A DNA stretch of 52,500 nucleotides from Symbiodinium natans (GCA_905221605.1 CAJNDS010001613.1:376185-428684), one strand, 5' to 3'; positions 34,321 to 44,944 are shown, counted from the stretch's first letter. The notes: a model not told the origin generated them from the sequence alone. Translations and numbers: made by a program.

Positions 34321-34620
34321 TGTTTAGGGTTTAGGGTTTAGGGTTTAGGGTTTAAGGGAGCAAAGACTCTTATTGCAGAGATGCCGTGAAGGCAATCTGC
34401 GCAAGACGCCATTGGTTGACGTGTAGGGTGTGGTTTAGTGGTCCTTAGAGGGTTCAGTATTCAGGGTGTAGGACTTAGGGCTGGAACCTAAACCCTAAAC
34501 CCTAAACCCTAAACCCTAAAACCCTAAAACCGAAACCCTAAACCCTAAACCCTAAACCCTAGACCCTAAACCCTAAACCCTAAACCCTAAACCTCATACC
34601 TTAAACCCTAAACCCGAAAC
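34321..34620. repeat. TTTAGGG then CCCTAAA arrays
   Basis: TTTAGGG at 34321-34355 and CCCTAAA/CCCGAAA at 34487-34620, head to head around a 130-bp unique piece. Confidence 0.9.
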
Positions 34621-34786
34621 TAAAGAAACTATTCAAGCTGGGCCTGAGCACGGAAACTTCAAGAGTTTCAAGTCGGGAGCATTCAACACCGTGATGCTTC
34701 AGTGCAGGAAGGCATCTCGAGACCTAGCGACATAGACCGGTTTAAGAACCCTCTTCGGAACCCAAATGTTAACACATATTCAAGCA

Positions 34787-35455
34787 TCACAGCAAACTGT
34801 ATGCACTGTTCAGCTGTCCGTTTCGCGCCCCAACGCCACTTATCCTACAACACAAACTCGACTGAGGAACCCCAAGTTGAGGCACCAAATTCGGAGATCG
34901 AGTTCCGATGCATCTTAGCGCGGTTTTCAGTCTAGGGTGCATACCCCAAACCTTCGCATAGACAGCATCCGGAATGCGAGATTTTGACGCCACAGACAAC
35001 ATGAACCTTTCTTCGGCTGCAGGAGCACGAAGATTGCAGCAGTTAAGGCCACACGAAATTTGGCTCTTACTGCGAATTCTAAACTTTGGAGGGCATGCAC
35101 ACGACGTAGTAAGCTTGCGAGCACGACTGGGTTCGCACCATTCATTATGGAAACCACAAGAGAACTGCTCTTCTCGAGACATGAGAGCTACATGCGTTTG
35201 AAGATCACAAGCTCTCGAAATGTACGCTCGAAGGGCTTCTAGTTTCGAGTGAAACTTTTTCAGAGCCAATTCTCGCGCGCGTGCATCTGACTGAGCATGT
35301 CCCCGTGTCAAAGAGGGATCTTGGGCCAGATTACTTGGACTGAGGTGAGCTGCGACTCTGAAAACAGTTCCATGATCATCGCCGCGCTGCCAAACCTCTT
35401 CCAAAAAACAAGCCCATAAGTCATAGTTTTCAAAACCTGAGATATCCTTACGCAA
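34787..35455 (-). CDS. Hypothetical protein or long exon, up to 222 codons
   Basis: Open minus-strand frame with natural-looking composition (FENYDLWACFLEEVWQRGDD, ARARELALKKFHSKLEALRA, HVALMSREEQFSCGFHNEWC). The upstream end has no ATG; a CTCAG acceptor lies just inside it (about 35437), so it is more likely an exon than a complete ORF. The N-terminal 120 residues look the most genuine; the part near 34787 is less so. No family recognised. A plus-strand frame at 34702-34935 overlaps and I think it is the weaker of the two. Confidence 0.4.
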   Translation of the reverse strand: MRKDISGFENYDLWACFLEEVWQRGDDHGTVFRVAAHLSPSNLAQDPSLTRGHAQSDARARELALKKFHSKLEALRAYISRACDLQTHVALMSREEQFSCGFHNEWCEPSRARKLTTSCACPPKFRIRSKSQISCGLNCCNLRAPAAEERFMLSVASKSRIPDAVYAKVWGMHPRLKTALRCIGTRSPNLVPQLGVPQSSLCCRISGVGARNGQLNSAYSLL

Positions 35456-35699
35456 GTTAAGGAATTCCCAAACTGCATTTGAAGCCCAGACCCTTTTCCA
35501 TCCGTTCTTTGACTTGCAATCCTTCCGAAGCTTTTCTACGCTACACCCTTGTACACCTCAGCTTAGGTGCGTTTGTACTGTTACAGCTACCCAAGGGCTA
35601 CGAGCATCTTCTACTTCTTCTTCACCTCGCACTTCAAACGCCGGTTGTACCTTATAAGCACTTTGAACCCTTCTGAACCCTTTTAGACCTGAAGCCTTT

Positions 35700-36215
35700 C
35701 ATGACCTTTTCTAACCCCCTTCTAAGCCCTGATAAGCCCCAACCCTTGTAAATCACCTTCTTGCAGGCTCTTCTAAACCCTTCAAAGCCCTTCTCTAAAT
35801 CCTTGTATGGACCCTATTCTAAACTTTATGTCTAAATCGTTTGCTGAATGCAAGGAGTTTTAGAAAAACAAATCGGGCTCAACATTTTTTACAATCTTGA
35901 CATTCCTAAATGAGGCCGGAAAAAGGAATTCAAGTTTTTTAAGGAATGTAAAGAATTTTAGAGAATGAAAATGAAGTCCCGAGATCAATTTTCCAATTTA
36001 AAAAGTTAAAAAAGGGCGCACAATTCTTTACATTCCAAAAATTCCTAGAGAAGACCTAGTTGAGGAGTTCAAGGAGTTATATAAGTCAAGGGATCAACTT
36101 CAATTAGTCCAATTTAGGTTTTTATAAGGAACTTCTGACCTAGTTGAGGAGTTCAAGGAGTTAAGTCAAGGGATCAACTTCAATTAGCCCAATTTAGGTT
36201 TTTATAAGGAACTTA
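35700..36215. other. A/T-rich non-coding stretch with an 84-bp tandem duplication
   Basis: A block beginning GACCTAGTTGAGGAGTTCAA and ending TTTTATAAGGAACTT occurs at about 36053-36136 and 36137-36212, the second copy lacking four bases (TATA). No gene supported. Confidence 0.8.
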
Positions 36216-36243
36216 TGGAATTTAATGAATCAACAAAAGATCG

Positions 36244-36341
36244 ACTCGCTGCCTTTGCTACAAAAGCAGCGAGTAGATGGCACCAGATTTTGGCCATGGT
36301 GTTTTCCGCAAAAACGATGGATAGCATCTGGTGCGATCTAC
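36244..36341. repeat. Double inverted repeat (hairpin-forming)
   Basis: ACTCGCTGC (36244-36252) pairs with GCAGCGAGT (36266-36274). GTAGATGGCACCAGAT (36273-36288) pairs at 15 of 16 positions with 36326-36341. A small non-autonomous element is possible. The 69-codon frame across it is therefore doubtful. Confidence 0.7.
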
Positions 36342-36564
36342 GCGCCTCGTTCCTAAACATTGGATTTGTGAGGTGTCCAGCTAAACTGAGCCCCAGCAGC
36401 CCAAGATTCAACCGTACAACTTGATCGTCTTTGAAACCTCCGGTCCTGGTGCCTACAGCCAAATGGGCTCAAGTGGCCAAAGGCCACCAAGTCAGGGTTG
36501 CAGCTCCCCCACCCCCCCCCCCCTCCCCCCCCCCCCCCCCTCCTCCCCCCCCGCCCCCCCAAAG

Positions 36565-37508
36565 GCCGGAGACCTCCCACAAGAGCCTTTGAGTATGAGG
36601 CCGTCAACACAAGACTTACACCAACTCTCAAGGTCAAACTTCAAGCTAAGCGGATTAAAGACTAGGACTTTAATGAACCCATGAGCGTTCACCCCGGCGA
36701 TGTCGCTGCTGGTGCAACTGTGCGGAGCGGCAAGAAGGCTCAGAAGGCTCCTCTGCCACAGTCTAGAAGACCTACCCGTAAACTGCCGCTTCAACACCCC
36801 GAAGCCCGGAAGCTGCGCCGCTGCGTGTCAGCATCTTCCTCATCTGGCATGAAGCATGAACATAAGCCTAAACCCTAAACCCTAAACCCTAAACCCTAAA
36901 CCCTAAACCCCAAACCCCAAACCCTAAACCCTAAACCCTAAACAGACATCAGAGGCTCAGCTGCACCCGAACTTCTCTTTCAAGCCATGGCAAGCCCGGA
37001 GCCCCCCCGACACGCGAAGCTTGAAACCCCAACATGCCCCCAAATCCCAAGCCCCCCCAGTTCTCGGTTTAGGGTTTGGGGTTTGGGGTTTAGGGTTTAG
37101 GGTTTAGGGTTTAGGGTTTAGGGTTTAGGGTTTAGGGTACTGAACCCTGGAACTCCCTATAGCGCCTCTATCCTAACAAAGGCCTGGACTCAGCCAGAGT
37201 TCTCCGACTTGCGGCGGGATGGGTCCAGTAAGCCCGCGCGGACCCTGGCTTCCTGGGGTTCGGGGTTTAGGGTTTAGGGTTTAGGGTTTCCCTTCTCAGA
37301 AAACCACAGGGCCCAAGAAGACCTGGCACGATGTCGAGAGTTTCGCAACCGGAACCCTAGCTAGAAGAGGCTCATTAGGACTTCCTACACTTTCTTCCCC
37401 GAAGACCGAAGAGGAGGAATTGTGCTTCTCCAAGGCCCCCCCTACGGAAACCCCTCCGCCGCTGGAGGCTGTGCCCGGGCAGAATCTCAGAAGGGCTTTC
37501 TGGGAGTT
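36565..37508 (+). CDS. Plus-strand exon cluster B1 (five candidate exons)
   Basis: 36565-36632 (after a long C-tract and AAAG; AGDLPQEPLSMRPSTQDL), 36666-36846 (MSVHPGDVAAGATVRSG, QSRRPTRKLPLQHPEARKL), 36961-37066 (APELLFQAMASPEPPRH), 37198-37227 or 37257 (FSDLRRDGS), 37310-37508 (PKKTWHDVESFATGTL, KTEEEELCFSKAPPTET, GQNLRRAFWEL). The pairs 36846/36961 and 37227/37310 join in phase. The donor after 37066 lies in TTTAGGG repeats, where neighbouring units give every phase, so that join is not fixed. The 65-codon block after the last acceptor is the best single exon here. Unknown family; whether all five are one gene is not shown. Confidence 0.5.
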
Positions 37509-37958
37509 GTTTTTTGCTAAAAACCCTAAACCCTAAACCCTAAACCCTAAACCCTAAACCCTAAACCCTAAACCCTAAACCCTAAACCCTAAACCCTAAA
37601 CCCTAAACCCTAAACCCTAAACCCTAAACCCTAAACCCCAAAAAATGTGCACCATGGTCTCCTAGCAATGCTTCTTAGCGTCTTTGCGGGTTTTTCCCGG
37701 GTTTTTCTTGTCGGGCTGGTAGCCTAAACCCTAAACCCTAAACCCAAAACCCTAAACCCTAAACCCTAAACTGTGGGTTTCCCATGTGGGGTCGCACTGA
37801 GGACGAGCTCCCCGTCAAGAAGCGCGCGCCGAGCCAAGCCTTCCGAACACTAAAAACCCACCGAGCCTCTACACCCTGAAAGCCACCCGCAACCCCAAGA
37901 GGGTTTAGGGTTTAGGGTTTAGGGTTTAGGGTTGAGGGTTGAGGGTTTAGGGTTTACA
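36870..37958. repeat. Telomere-type arrays around exon cluster B1
   Basis: CCCTAAA at 36870-36945; TTTAGGG at 37067-37137 and 37260-37290; about 18 CCCTAAA units at 37519-37647; CCCTAAA at 37724-37772; TTTAGGG at 37902-37958. A possible further exon (WGRTEDELPVKKRAPSQ) lies at about 37790-37850. Confidence 0.92.
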
Positions 37959-38187
37959 AACGGGCCTTGTAAATCCTCATCAACCCTAAAAAACCACCGG
38001 GGGGGGGGGGGGGGTGCCCTTCTTTTTGTTTCCACAAAGCCTGATGCGTGTCACTCACGTGTTGCAGTAGCTTTGGCGAAGTTCACGTGTAAATGACTCG
38101 GGAAGCTCGAGGAGGAGGGTGGTCGACATTGGTCGACTATCTAGACCTACACTCCGCCAGTTTTGTGGCTTCGGGTAGATCCATGAT

Positions 38188-38446
38188 CCTAAACCCTAAA
38201 CCCTAAACCCTAAACCCTAAACCCTAAACCCTAAACCCTAAACCCTAAACCCTAAACCCTAAACCCTAAACCCTAAACCCTAAACCCTAAACCCTAAACC
38301 ATAAAACCTAAACCCTAAACCCTAAACCCTAAACCCTAAACCCTAAACCCTAAACCCTAAACCCTAAACCCTAAACCCTAAACCCTAAACCCTAAACCCT
38401 AAACCCTAAACCCTAAACCCTAAACCCTAAACCCTAAACCCTAAAG
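38188..38446. repeat. Longest CCCTAAA array, about 37 units
   Basis: Nearly perfect for 259 bp, with one altered pair near 38300. Directly followed by the exon candidate at 38449. Confidence 0.97.
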
Positions 38447-38448
38447 GC

Positions 38449-38541
38449 GTCGGGCCTTTCTGCGCTGCTCCCACCAGCGGCTCGTCTGCACCACGCTGCA
38501 CCGATGCGGTCCATGGCTTCTTCTGCGGCTTCCAATACGTC
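38449..38541 (-). CDS. Exon candidate, 31 codons, minus strand
   Basis: After the acceptor GTACACAG, the frame reads DVLEAAEEAMDRIGAAWC then RRAAGGSSAERPD. A possible GC donor follows, and then the 37-unit array, which would be its downstream intron. The plus strand of this segment is also open but Ala/Ser-monotonous. Confidence 0.45.
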
Positions 38542-38983
38542 CTGTGTACGCGAGATTCTGCAAAATAAAAGCGCTCTATTGCAGAGGGAGTTTGGATTTC
38601 TTCGGCTGCTTTGCAAGGATATGCAGCCGCTTCTCAAAACTAAACTAAAGCCTACGAAGCTTCTCAATGTTTCCAGGCTACGGCAAAGGTGTCGCCATCC
38701 CCGAGCCAGCGCGAGGCAACATGGCTACACCCATTTCAGGGATGTTTAGGGTTTAGGGTTTAGGGTTTACGTAGGGTTTAGGGTTTAGGGTTGAAGGTTT
38801 AGGGTTTAAGGGGGCCTCTTGCCATTCAGCTGAGATCGCAGTCCCTGATTCAGGGCACCCCGACCCCCCCCCCCACCGCCCCACCCTCCCACCCACCCAC
38901 CCCCCCACCCCCAAACTATGTAATGGGAGGAAATGTTAAGACAAACACTTAAAGACAAACTGATGCAATGTATTATGTTGTGA

Positions 38984-39208
38984 ATGAGTGATGACATACT
39001 TGATAGTGAGGACTACGTTTTGTCAATCGTCAAGAATTGTCAAGAATGTAAAAAGATTCGATTCGGATTTAAGACAACAGTAAAGTTAAGTCTTAGCGAA
39101 GATGTATCTGACAGGGTTACTAGTTTCTTTTCATGTGTCAAGGGTAAAACGATACAACTTGTACTGGATAACTACTGCATTAACTGGAACTACTACTCAC
39201 TTGTTTGA
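38984..39208 (+). CDS. Small AT-rich ORF, 74 aa, atypical codon use
   Basis: ATG start to TGA with a convincing composition (MSDDILDSEDYVLSIVKNC, KLSLSEDVSDRVTSFFSC, IQLVLDNYCINWNYYSLV). It contains CQECKK, a possible metal-binding CxxC. Codons are A/T-ending (AAA, TTA, AGT, ATA), unlike the GC-ending exons elsewhere in this window. It stands outside telomere-type arrays, with no obvious splice sites. It could be a transferred or mobile-element-derived fragment; no family recognised. Confidence 0.45.
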   Translation: MSDDILDSEDYVLSIVKNCQECKKIRFGFKTTVKLSLSEDVSDRVTSFFSCVKGKTIQLVLDNYCINWNYYSLV

Positions 39209-39209
39209 C

Positions 39210-40610
39210 TTGAATGGGGGAGGTTGCTGAGTGTGGGAGGAGGGAGGTTTCACGTCTGGAAGACGGTTACGTCTCACATCGTTTCACCTTGGTGATTCCA
39301 GATTAACAAAAAAGTCTCATAAATCCTGAACACTTTTGCTCTTCCGACCCCGACAACCCGCCAGCCCTGCGTCCCGGCTCCTCCGGGGGGTTGGAGTTTC
39401 GGTTTTAGCTGCGGTGTTGAGTGTTGGCTTAAGACTCTGTCATTCTGTCACCCACAAAAGCACCAGCATGCTGAATTGTTTAATCATGTTGGGTTTCTTT
39501 ACAGTCCTAGCACCCACGGATCATACAGATTTCCCTAGACTGTATGTCACAACATCTACCAAAGACATGCCAAGGGCTCCATGATTGAAATGCCCACAAC
39601 AAGGAATCCAGCACACACAGCGTGCACTGGGATCGTAGTCGAGTTGGTTGCAACTGTGTCGCGTCAACTCCGGCCTCGCGAGGAACACGTCGTAAAGGAG
39701 TCAGGACGGAACACCAGACGCACACAGTCAGGAATGCAGGGATGCTGAGTCAGGGAGGACCTGCGGCCGAGGCTTGGGACCAAGACGTGCAATACAAGAA
39801 TTCCTTCGACTTTCTTCACCACCCGCTCGATCCTGTGATGCTCATGTTGAGCCCTAACCTCAAGCCGCCACCAAATCTTAGAACCCCCTAAAACTAGGAA
39901 TCAATAGGAGCTCAAAACCCCAACAAAAACCCTTCAGCCCTTTCACAGCGACCTCAATCCCCAAACGCTCTCTGTAGCCCTCAGGCCCGAAACCTCACAT
40001 CGAAATCTCTGAACCGGCCCTAAGCCCGAATCCTAGACGGCAGGCAACTGGGAGTCCAAAGCAGCACGACACCAAATCCTTGATGCAAGAGGAAGCGACT
40101 CGGCTCAGATAAGACTTAGGGTTTAGGGTTTATGGCTTTGGGTTTGGGAGGGTTGGGATTTGGGGTTCGAATTTAGGGTGTAGGATGTAGGGCCAGCGGT
40201 CTGGCCGGTAAGGACTTCGGATTCAGGATATAAGGCTTGGCATACGCGGCATACGGTGTCGGCTTTGGGATTTGGAAGTACGGTCGAAGGTTTTTGCCCC
40301 ACGAACCGGAAAGTCAAGTCACGCCCTTACGCCATGAACTAGTTGAAAATGCAGAGCTAACGCTCCTTTTGCACCGAACTTCAGCAACGCCTAGCCTAAT
40401 AACCTCAGCCGTTCTTGCAAACCCCGCGTCGCGTTTTGTTGAGGATTCGCAGCTGTCCATCGGCGTGGGCGCTTCATGGCTGAAGAAGCGGTCAGGGTTC
40501 TGGGCTGTCCTTTGCTACCGTATTGGTTGTCCTTTGTTACCATATTTCTGTGTTTTTTGCCACTTTCGACTCCATTCCACGATGCTCAGCAATGTTTTGA
40601 GCAAGGCTGT
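39210..40610. other. Unassigned stretch with weak plus-strand coding signal
   Basis: Frames at 39622-39891 (YKNSFDFLHHPLDPVMLML) and 40237-40626 (RHELVENAELTLLLHRTSA, FVEDSQLSIGVGASWLKK) look partly protein-like, but I could not fix exon ends. No repeats beyond short TTTAGGG runs near 40115. Confidence 0.35.
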
Positions 40611-40719
40611 ATACCCTAAACCCTAAACCCTAAACCCTAAACCACGTTGGATCCCCCACTATCGCGGTGGCCTTGGGCTGTCTGCTGGCCAATGACTGTC
40701 AAACAAGCCATGTTCACAG

Positions 40720-41799
40720 GCAGTTAACGGGAACCTCTTCGTCCACTCGCAGACAGTTAACATTGCTATGTTTGCTATGTTTGCTATGTTTATGGCCCCC
40801 TAAACCCTAAACCCTAAACCATAAACCCGAAACCCGAAACCCGAAACCCGAAACCCGAAACCCTAAACCCTAAACCCTAAACCCGAAACCCGAAACCCTA
40901 AACCCTAAACCCTAAACCCTAAACCCTAAACCCTAAACCGAAACCCTAAACCCTAAACCCTAAACCCTAAACCCTAAACCCTAAACCCTAAACCCTAAAC
41001 CCTAAACCCTAAACCCTAAACCCTAAACCTAAACCCCCCGAGCTTGAGACCTCAGGTTCGCCTCGCCGACGTGAACTTGATCATCATCGGGGACTGCGCC
41101 GAGGCCCAGTTGTACATTCACTTAAGGAGCGTAGGGTTTAGGGTTTAGGGTTTAGGGTTTAGGGTTTAGGGTTTAGGGTTTAGGGTTTAGGGTTAAGGGT
41201 TTAGGGTTAGGTCCTGGTGTTCCTCCAGAACCCAAAGCCCGAAGTCCTAAGCTTTGAGGGGCTCGGAGTCGTGACGTCAGCAGATGCCGATAGCTTTGTG
41301 GCATCTTTACAGAGAGAGGTTTTTGGGGTTTGGGGTCAGGCTAGGGCTTCTGTGACTACCACGGACATCCCCAAAACCTCAAAAACTCAAAAACACCGCA
41401 AACTCCCAAAACTCAAAACCCAAAACCCGAAACCCTGAACCCTAAACCCTAAACCCTGAACCCTAAGCCCTAAACCCTACACCCTAAGCGGGTCCAGGCC
41501 AGGGAACTGTTGCGCCGAAGGCGCCTGACAGGCAGGGCGACCGGTTTTGGATTGGGGGGGGGGGGGGGGGGCTTTTCAGGGCTTTGAGGGTGTCTTTAGG
41601 GCATTTCTCTGTTTTTCATATAGGGTTACTGTTGGGCAAGTCTCGGCCGGAGGTGGGCCGCACTTCAGACAGGTTTTTAGGTTGCAGCTTTCTTGGTTTA
41701 GACTTTGGGGTTTATAGAGCTTGTGCCGGTCATTGTCCACTGCCCAAGCTGGCCGGCACACAGAGTGCAAAAAGCTGTCCGGCCTTCGCCTTCTGTCAG
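40720..41799 (+). CDS. Plus-strand exon cluster B2 (six exons in phase)
   Basis: Exons 40720-40755, 41056-41130, 41229-41318, 41498-41543, 41624-41672 and 41764-41799 all have AG acceptors and GT donors, and phases join (36, 75, 90, 46, 49, 36 nt). Peptides: AVNGNLFVHSQT; VRLADVNLIIIGDCAEAQ; NPKPEVLSFEGLGVVTSADA; ARELLRRRRLTGRAT; LLLGKSRPEVGRTSD. The introns are largely CCCTAAA, TTTAGGG or poly-G. The second and third exons are the strongest. The gene extends in both directions, and its family is not recognised. Confidence 0.55.
40799..41490. repeat. Telomere-type arrays forming the introns of cluster B2
   Basis: CCCTAAA/CCCGAAA at 40799-41035 (about 33 units), TTTAGGG at 41131-41210, and CCCTAAA-type at 41420-41487. 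The donor of exon 41056-41130 is GTAGGGTTTAGGG, so the array begins three bases into the intron. Confidence 0.95.
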
Positions 41800-41979
41800 G
41801 TTCAATCCCCCGACTCAAGTGACTTAGTGGTGCAAACCAAACACTCTAAGGTTTAGGGTTTAGGGTTTAGGGTTCAGGGGCGCCCCTCTCTACTTAGGTG
41901 GCCGGGCGTGCTTGCTGTGGACCAATAGGAGGCCCCGGGAACCGCGCGTCCAGACGGAGGCCGTGTCCGCAGGGTGGTT

Positions 41980-42119
41980 CTCGGAGGTTCATGGTGCTTA
42001 TTAACCAAATATAAGTGTACTTATGACCCACTTGTAAGCCCCTTAAGTGCCCTAATATGGTTATAAGTACACTTATAAGTACAGTTAGAATTGGTTAAGA
42101 AGTACCATGAACCTCCAAG
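41980..42119. mobile_element. MITE family 1, copy B (inverted orientation)
   Basis: Starts CTCGGAGG (one change) and ends CCTCCAAG then TA; 140 bp. The core is the reverse complement of copies A and C. The left flank is TT instead of TA. Confidence 0.8.
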
Positions 42120-42331
42120 TAGTCAGAGCAGTTACAGGGCAGTTACAATTGCTGGCTCCGAGAGTGGCTCCGGGGTATTGCCGGCTCTGAGTTGGAGAAG
42201 TTTTAAGTATTACTTGTGAAGTTTTAATTGTTGCTTTTAAAGTGTTAATTATTAATTTTGCGGCTTTAAAAAGTTAATTTAAACAACATCTTTTCAAATT
42301 TACCCATTGCTTTGGAATCACATGGATGAAG

Positions 42332-42400
42332 GCTGTCAATGTGGATCTGTGCCTCGGGCAGAACGTTTATCTCATGAATGTGTTTGTCTCCGCTTGCAAA
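42332..42400 (+). CDS. Exon candidate
   Basis: After GATGAAG the frame reads AVNVDLCLGQNVYLMNVFVS then ACKD into a CCCTAAA array. The donor is unclear. It may connect clusters B2 and B3. Confidence 0.35.
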
Positions 42401-42404
42401 GACC

Positions 42405-42583
42405 TCCCTAAACCCTAAACCCTAAACCCTAAACCCTAAACCCTAAACCCTAAACCCTAAACCCTAAACCCTAAACACTAAACCCTAAACCCTAAACCCT
42501 AAACCCTAAGCCCTAAGCCCTAAACCCTAAACCCTAAACCCTAAACCCTAAACCCTAAACCCTAACCCTAAACCCTAAACCCC
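42405..42583. repeat. CCCTAAA array, about 25 units
   Basis: Mostly perfect, with CCCTAAG variants and one 6-bp unit. Confidence 0.95.
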
Positions 42584-42589
42584 CCTTAG

Positions 42590-43068
42590 GTGTTGTAGCA
42601 CAGATGCGCTCTGAAGGGCTGGAACCTCAACTGCTAAGCCTTGAACCCTGGACCCACCTAGACCCTCGACCCTGGCCCAAGAGAACCCAGAACGGGTTTG
42701 GGGTTTGGGGCTTGGGTTTTTGCTTCTGATTGTAGCTCAGGCACAGCGCAATGCTCGACATGGCCAGCTTTGTGTGGCCGCCCGGTTTGATATCCCAAGG
42801 CCTGAAGGAACCTCACAAAACGGGAATCTGTTGCCGCAAAGCCCTGAAGACCACAAACCCTAAACCCTAAACCCTAAACCCTAAACCCTAAACCCTAAAC
42901 CCTAAACCCTAAACCCTAAACCCTAAACCCTAAACCCTGAAGGCCACAAACCCTAAACCCTAAACCCTGAAGGCCACAAACCCTAAGCACCCCAAGCACC
43001 CCAGCCCAGGAGCCCTCCCCCTTTGAGCACATCCGCCACCCGCGCGGTGCAAGAGATGAGGAGCCCAC
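42590..43068 (+). CDS. Plus-strand exon cluster B3 (three exons in phase)
   Basis: Exons 42590-42695 (VVAQMRSEGLEPQLLS, THLDPRPWPKRTQN; donor GTTTGGGG), 42736-42784 (acceptor GATTGTAG, donor GTTTGA; SGTAQCSTWPALCGRP) and 43010-43068 (acceptor CCAG, donor GTGATC; EPSPFEHIRHPRGARDEE). Phases join. The middle exon is open in a second frame too (LRHSAMLDMASFVWPP), so its reading depends on the joins. The intron before 43010 carries a CCCTAAA array. Confidence 0.45.
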
Positions 43069-43178
43069 GTGATCTACCTATTTAGGGTTTAGGGTTTAGG
43101 GTTTAGGGTTTAGGGTTTAGGGTTTAGGGTTTAGGGTTTAGGGTTTAGGGTTTAGGGTTTAGGGTTTAGGGTTTAGGG
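42855..43178. repeat. CCCTAAA then TTTAGGG arrays
   Basis: CCCTAAA at 42855-42985 (with GAAGGCCACAAA insertions repeated twice) and about 14 TTTAGGG units at 43082-43178, with the 43010-43068 exon between them. Confidence 0.95.
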
Positions 43179-43179
43179 T

Positions 43180-43286
43180 ACCTAGTAGTAGAGTAGGCAA
43201 CCTTTAACCGTTTTGGGGGTAGCACAATCCCCTTGTAATCCCAACGGTTAACCCTTTAGTTTCCCCAGGTTACTGGACAACTAGGT
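43180..43286. mobile_element. Palindromic element candidate
   Basis: Ends ACCTAGT and ACTAGGT, and an inner perfect TTAACCGTT/AACGGTTAA pair (43204-43212 and 43243-43251) frames GGGGGTAGCACAATCCCC. Looks like a small inverted-repeat element wedged against a TTTAGGG array. No clear target duplication. Confidence 0.45.
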
Positions 43287-43289
43287 TTA

Positions 43290-43580
43290 GGAGGTCTGCG
43301 CATCAATGCGCGTCAAGCTTGCAAGAGTAGTACACACGAGCAAGAAGAGTACACAATAGTATTCATCTCTAGGAGCATCACCAGGACATGAATGACCAGG
43401 TATGTAAGTTCCACGAAGGGCACGTGGAGAACAGGCGCATTCAGAGGGGTGAGGTGTTTTCGAGGTTCCTTTAGGTTTTTAAGATGTGCAGGGGGCGCCC
43501 TCAGCCCTGACCCTAAACGCTCAAGGCCCTCAACATCCCACCCTCCATCGCAGCATTGAGAGGCCTGCGCCAAAGCTCTT
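43290..43580. other. Possible micro-exons, strand undecided
   Basis: On the plus strand, CTCTAG then EHHQDMNDQ then GTATGTAAG (about 43373-43402) has very good splice signals. On the minus strand an 86-codon frame (43313-43573) is hydrophobic and open. I cannot decide between them. Confidence 0.3.
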
Positions 43581-43583
43581 GAA

Positions 43584-44200
43584 CCCTAAACCCTAAATCC
43601 GAAACCCGAAACCCGAAACCCTAAACCCTAAACCCTATACCCTAAACTGAGGAGGAAACATGGCTGTTCTGCAAAGGGCCGCTTGACTTCGGCACTAGGG
43701 TTGGGTACTAAACCCTACTGTTTGGGCTTTAGGATTTAGGGTTTAGGGTTTAGGGTTTAGGGTTCCGTGTCTGCTTTTGGGGTTTCAGGTTTCAGGTTTC
43801 AGGGGTGGGGGGGGGGGGGGTGGGGGTCAGGGGGGCTTCAGTGCAGAGGTCCTAAGGTGCTCCAATCGTGCTTGGGGCCTCAACCCCCCCAAAGCCGCCC
43901 AAAGCCGGCCCAAAGCACCAAAGAACCCTAAACCTTAAACCCTAAACCCTAAACCCTAAACCCTAAACCCTAAACCCTAAACCCTAAACCCTAAACCCTA
44001 AACCCTAAACCCTAAACCCTAAACCCTAAACCAGGCATGAGCCGCTTCGGACCGGAGACTTGGTACCTGGCAAGTTCTTTTTCGGGGGACATCCAGGGTT
44101 TGACGGGGTGTTTAGGGCTTAGAGGGGTTTGGGGTTTGGGGTTTAGGGTTTAGGGTTTAGGGCTTAGGGTTTAGGATTTAGGGTTTAGGGCTTAGAGGCC
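43584..44200. repeat. Telomere-type arrays
   Basis: CCCTAAA/CCCGAAA at 43584-43650, TTTAGGG at 43733-43770, about 15 CCCTAAA units at 43924-44034, TTTAGGG at 44140-44195. An exon candidate at 44035-44098 reads in two frames (TGDLVPGKFFFGGHP or MSRFGPETWYLASSF). Confidence 0.9.
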
Positions 44201-44422
44201 CCACACGAAGGTAGGTTTCGGGTTTGGGCTGCTTTGTACTTCTACTTTTTGGGCTTGTGAAGTTTTTGGGTTTGGGTTTCTTGGAGGGTGCTTTGGGGTT
44301 TGGGCTGTGGGGTAGAACAAGTAGAACCACCTTCGGAGCAAACTGAATAAACCCAAAAAGGATCCCAGCCCCAAGACCCGCTGGTTGAGTTCTCTGTGAG
44401 CCTAGGACATTCTTGACCTCAG

Positions 44423-44480
44423 GGATGTGGAGTGCTACCGCGTGCTGGTGGACAAGTTCGGCAATGAGTGTGGCATCGAG
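44423..44480 (+). CDS. Exon candidate
   Basis: Acceptor TTGACCTCAG, donor GTTTATGAG, 58 nt, phase 2 in and 0 out. Reads DVECYRVLVDKFGNECGIE. Followed 37 bp later by a CCCTAAA array (44517-44600). Confidence 0.5.
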
Positions 44481-44944
44481 GTTTATGAGACTTGTCCAAC
44501 CAGAAACCCTCAACTACACCCTAAACCCTAAACCCTAAACCCTAAACCCTAAACCCTAAACCCTAAACCCTAAACCCTAAACCCTAAACCCTAAACCCGC
44601 CTAAGGCGGAAGCCCCGAATGCTAGACCCTGGTGATGGGGCCCCAGAGCCCGTTCTCCTTTTCTTGGGTTCATAGTTTTGAGAATTTTCCCGAATGCTCC
44701 GCAGAAGGGTTCCTGTGTTAAAGTTGGGGGTCTGGGGTTCGGAAGGTGCCAAAATGTCGTTGCTTTGTGTTCGCACAGCATTCGCAAGCGTCCGCAAGCG
44801 TTCACAAGCGTTCGCGAGTGTCGCGGAGTGTCGTGCGCTCGTTCCTAAGGGGAACTCCACCAGATGGGGGTCGTAGCCGCTCTCCGAGTCCGTCCAGCTA
44901 AGGGGAAACTCCACAGGACGGGGGTCGTGGCGGCGCTGCGAATC

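Noticed and set aside
36215-36424. 69-codon plus-strand ORF
   Set aside because: It crosses two inverted repeats and lacks splice or start support, so it is more likely structured non-coding DNA.
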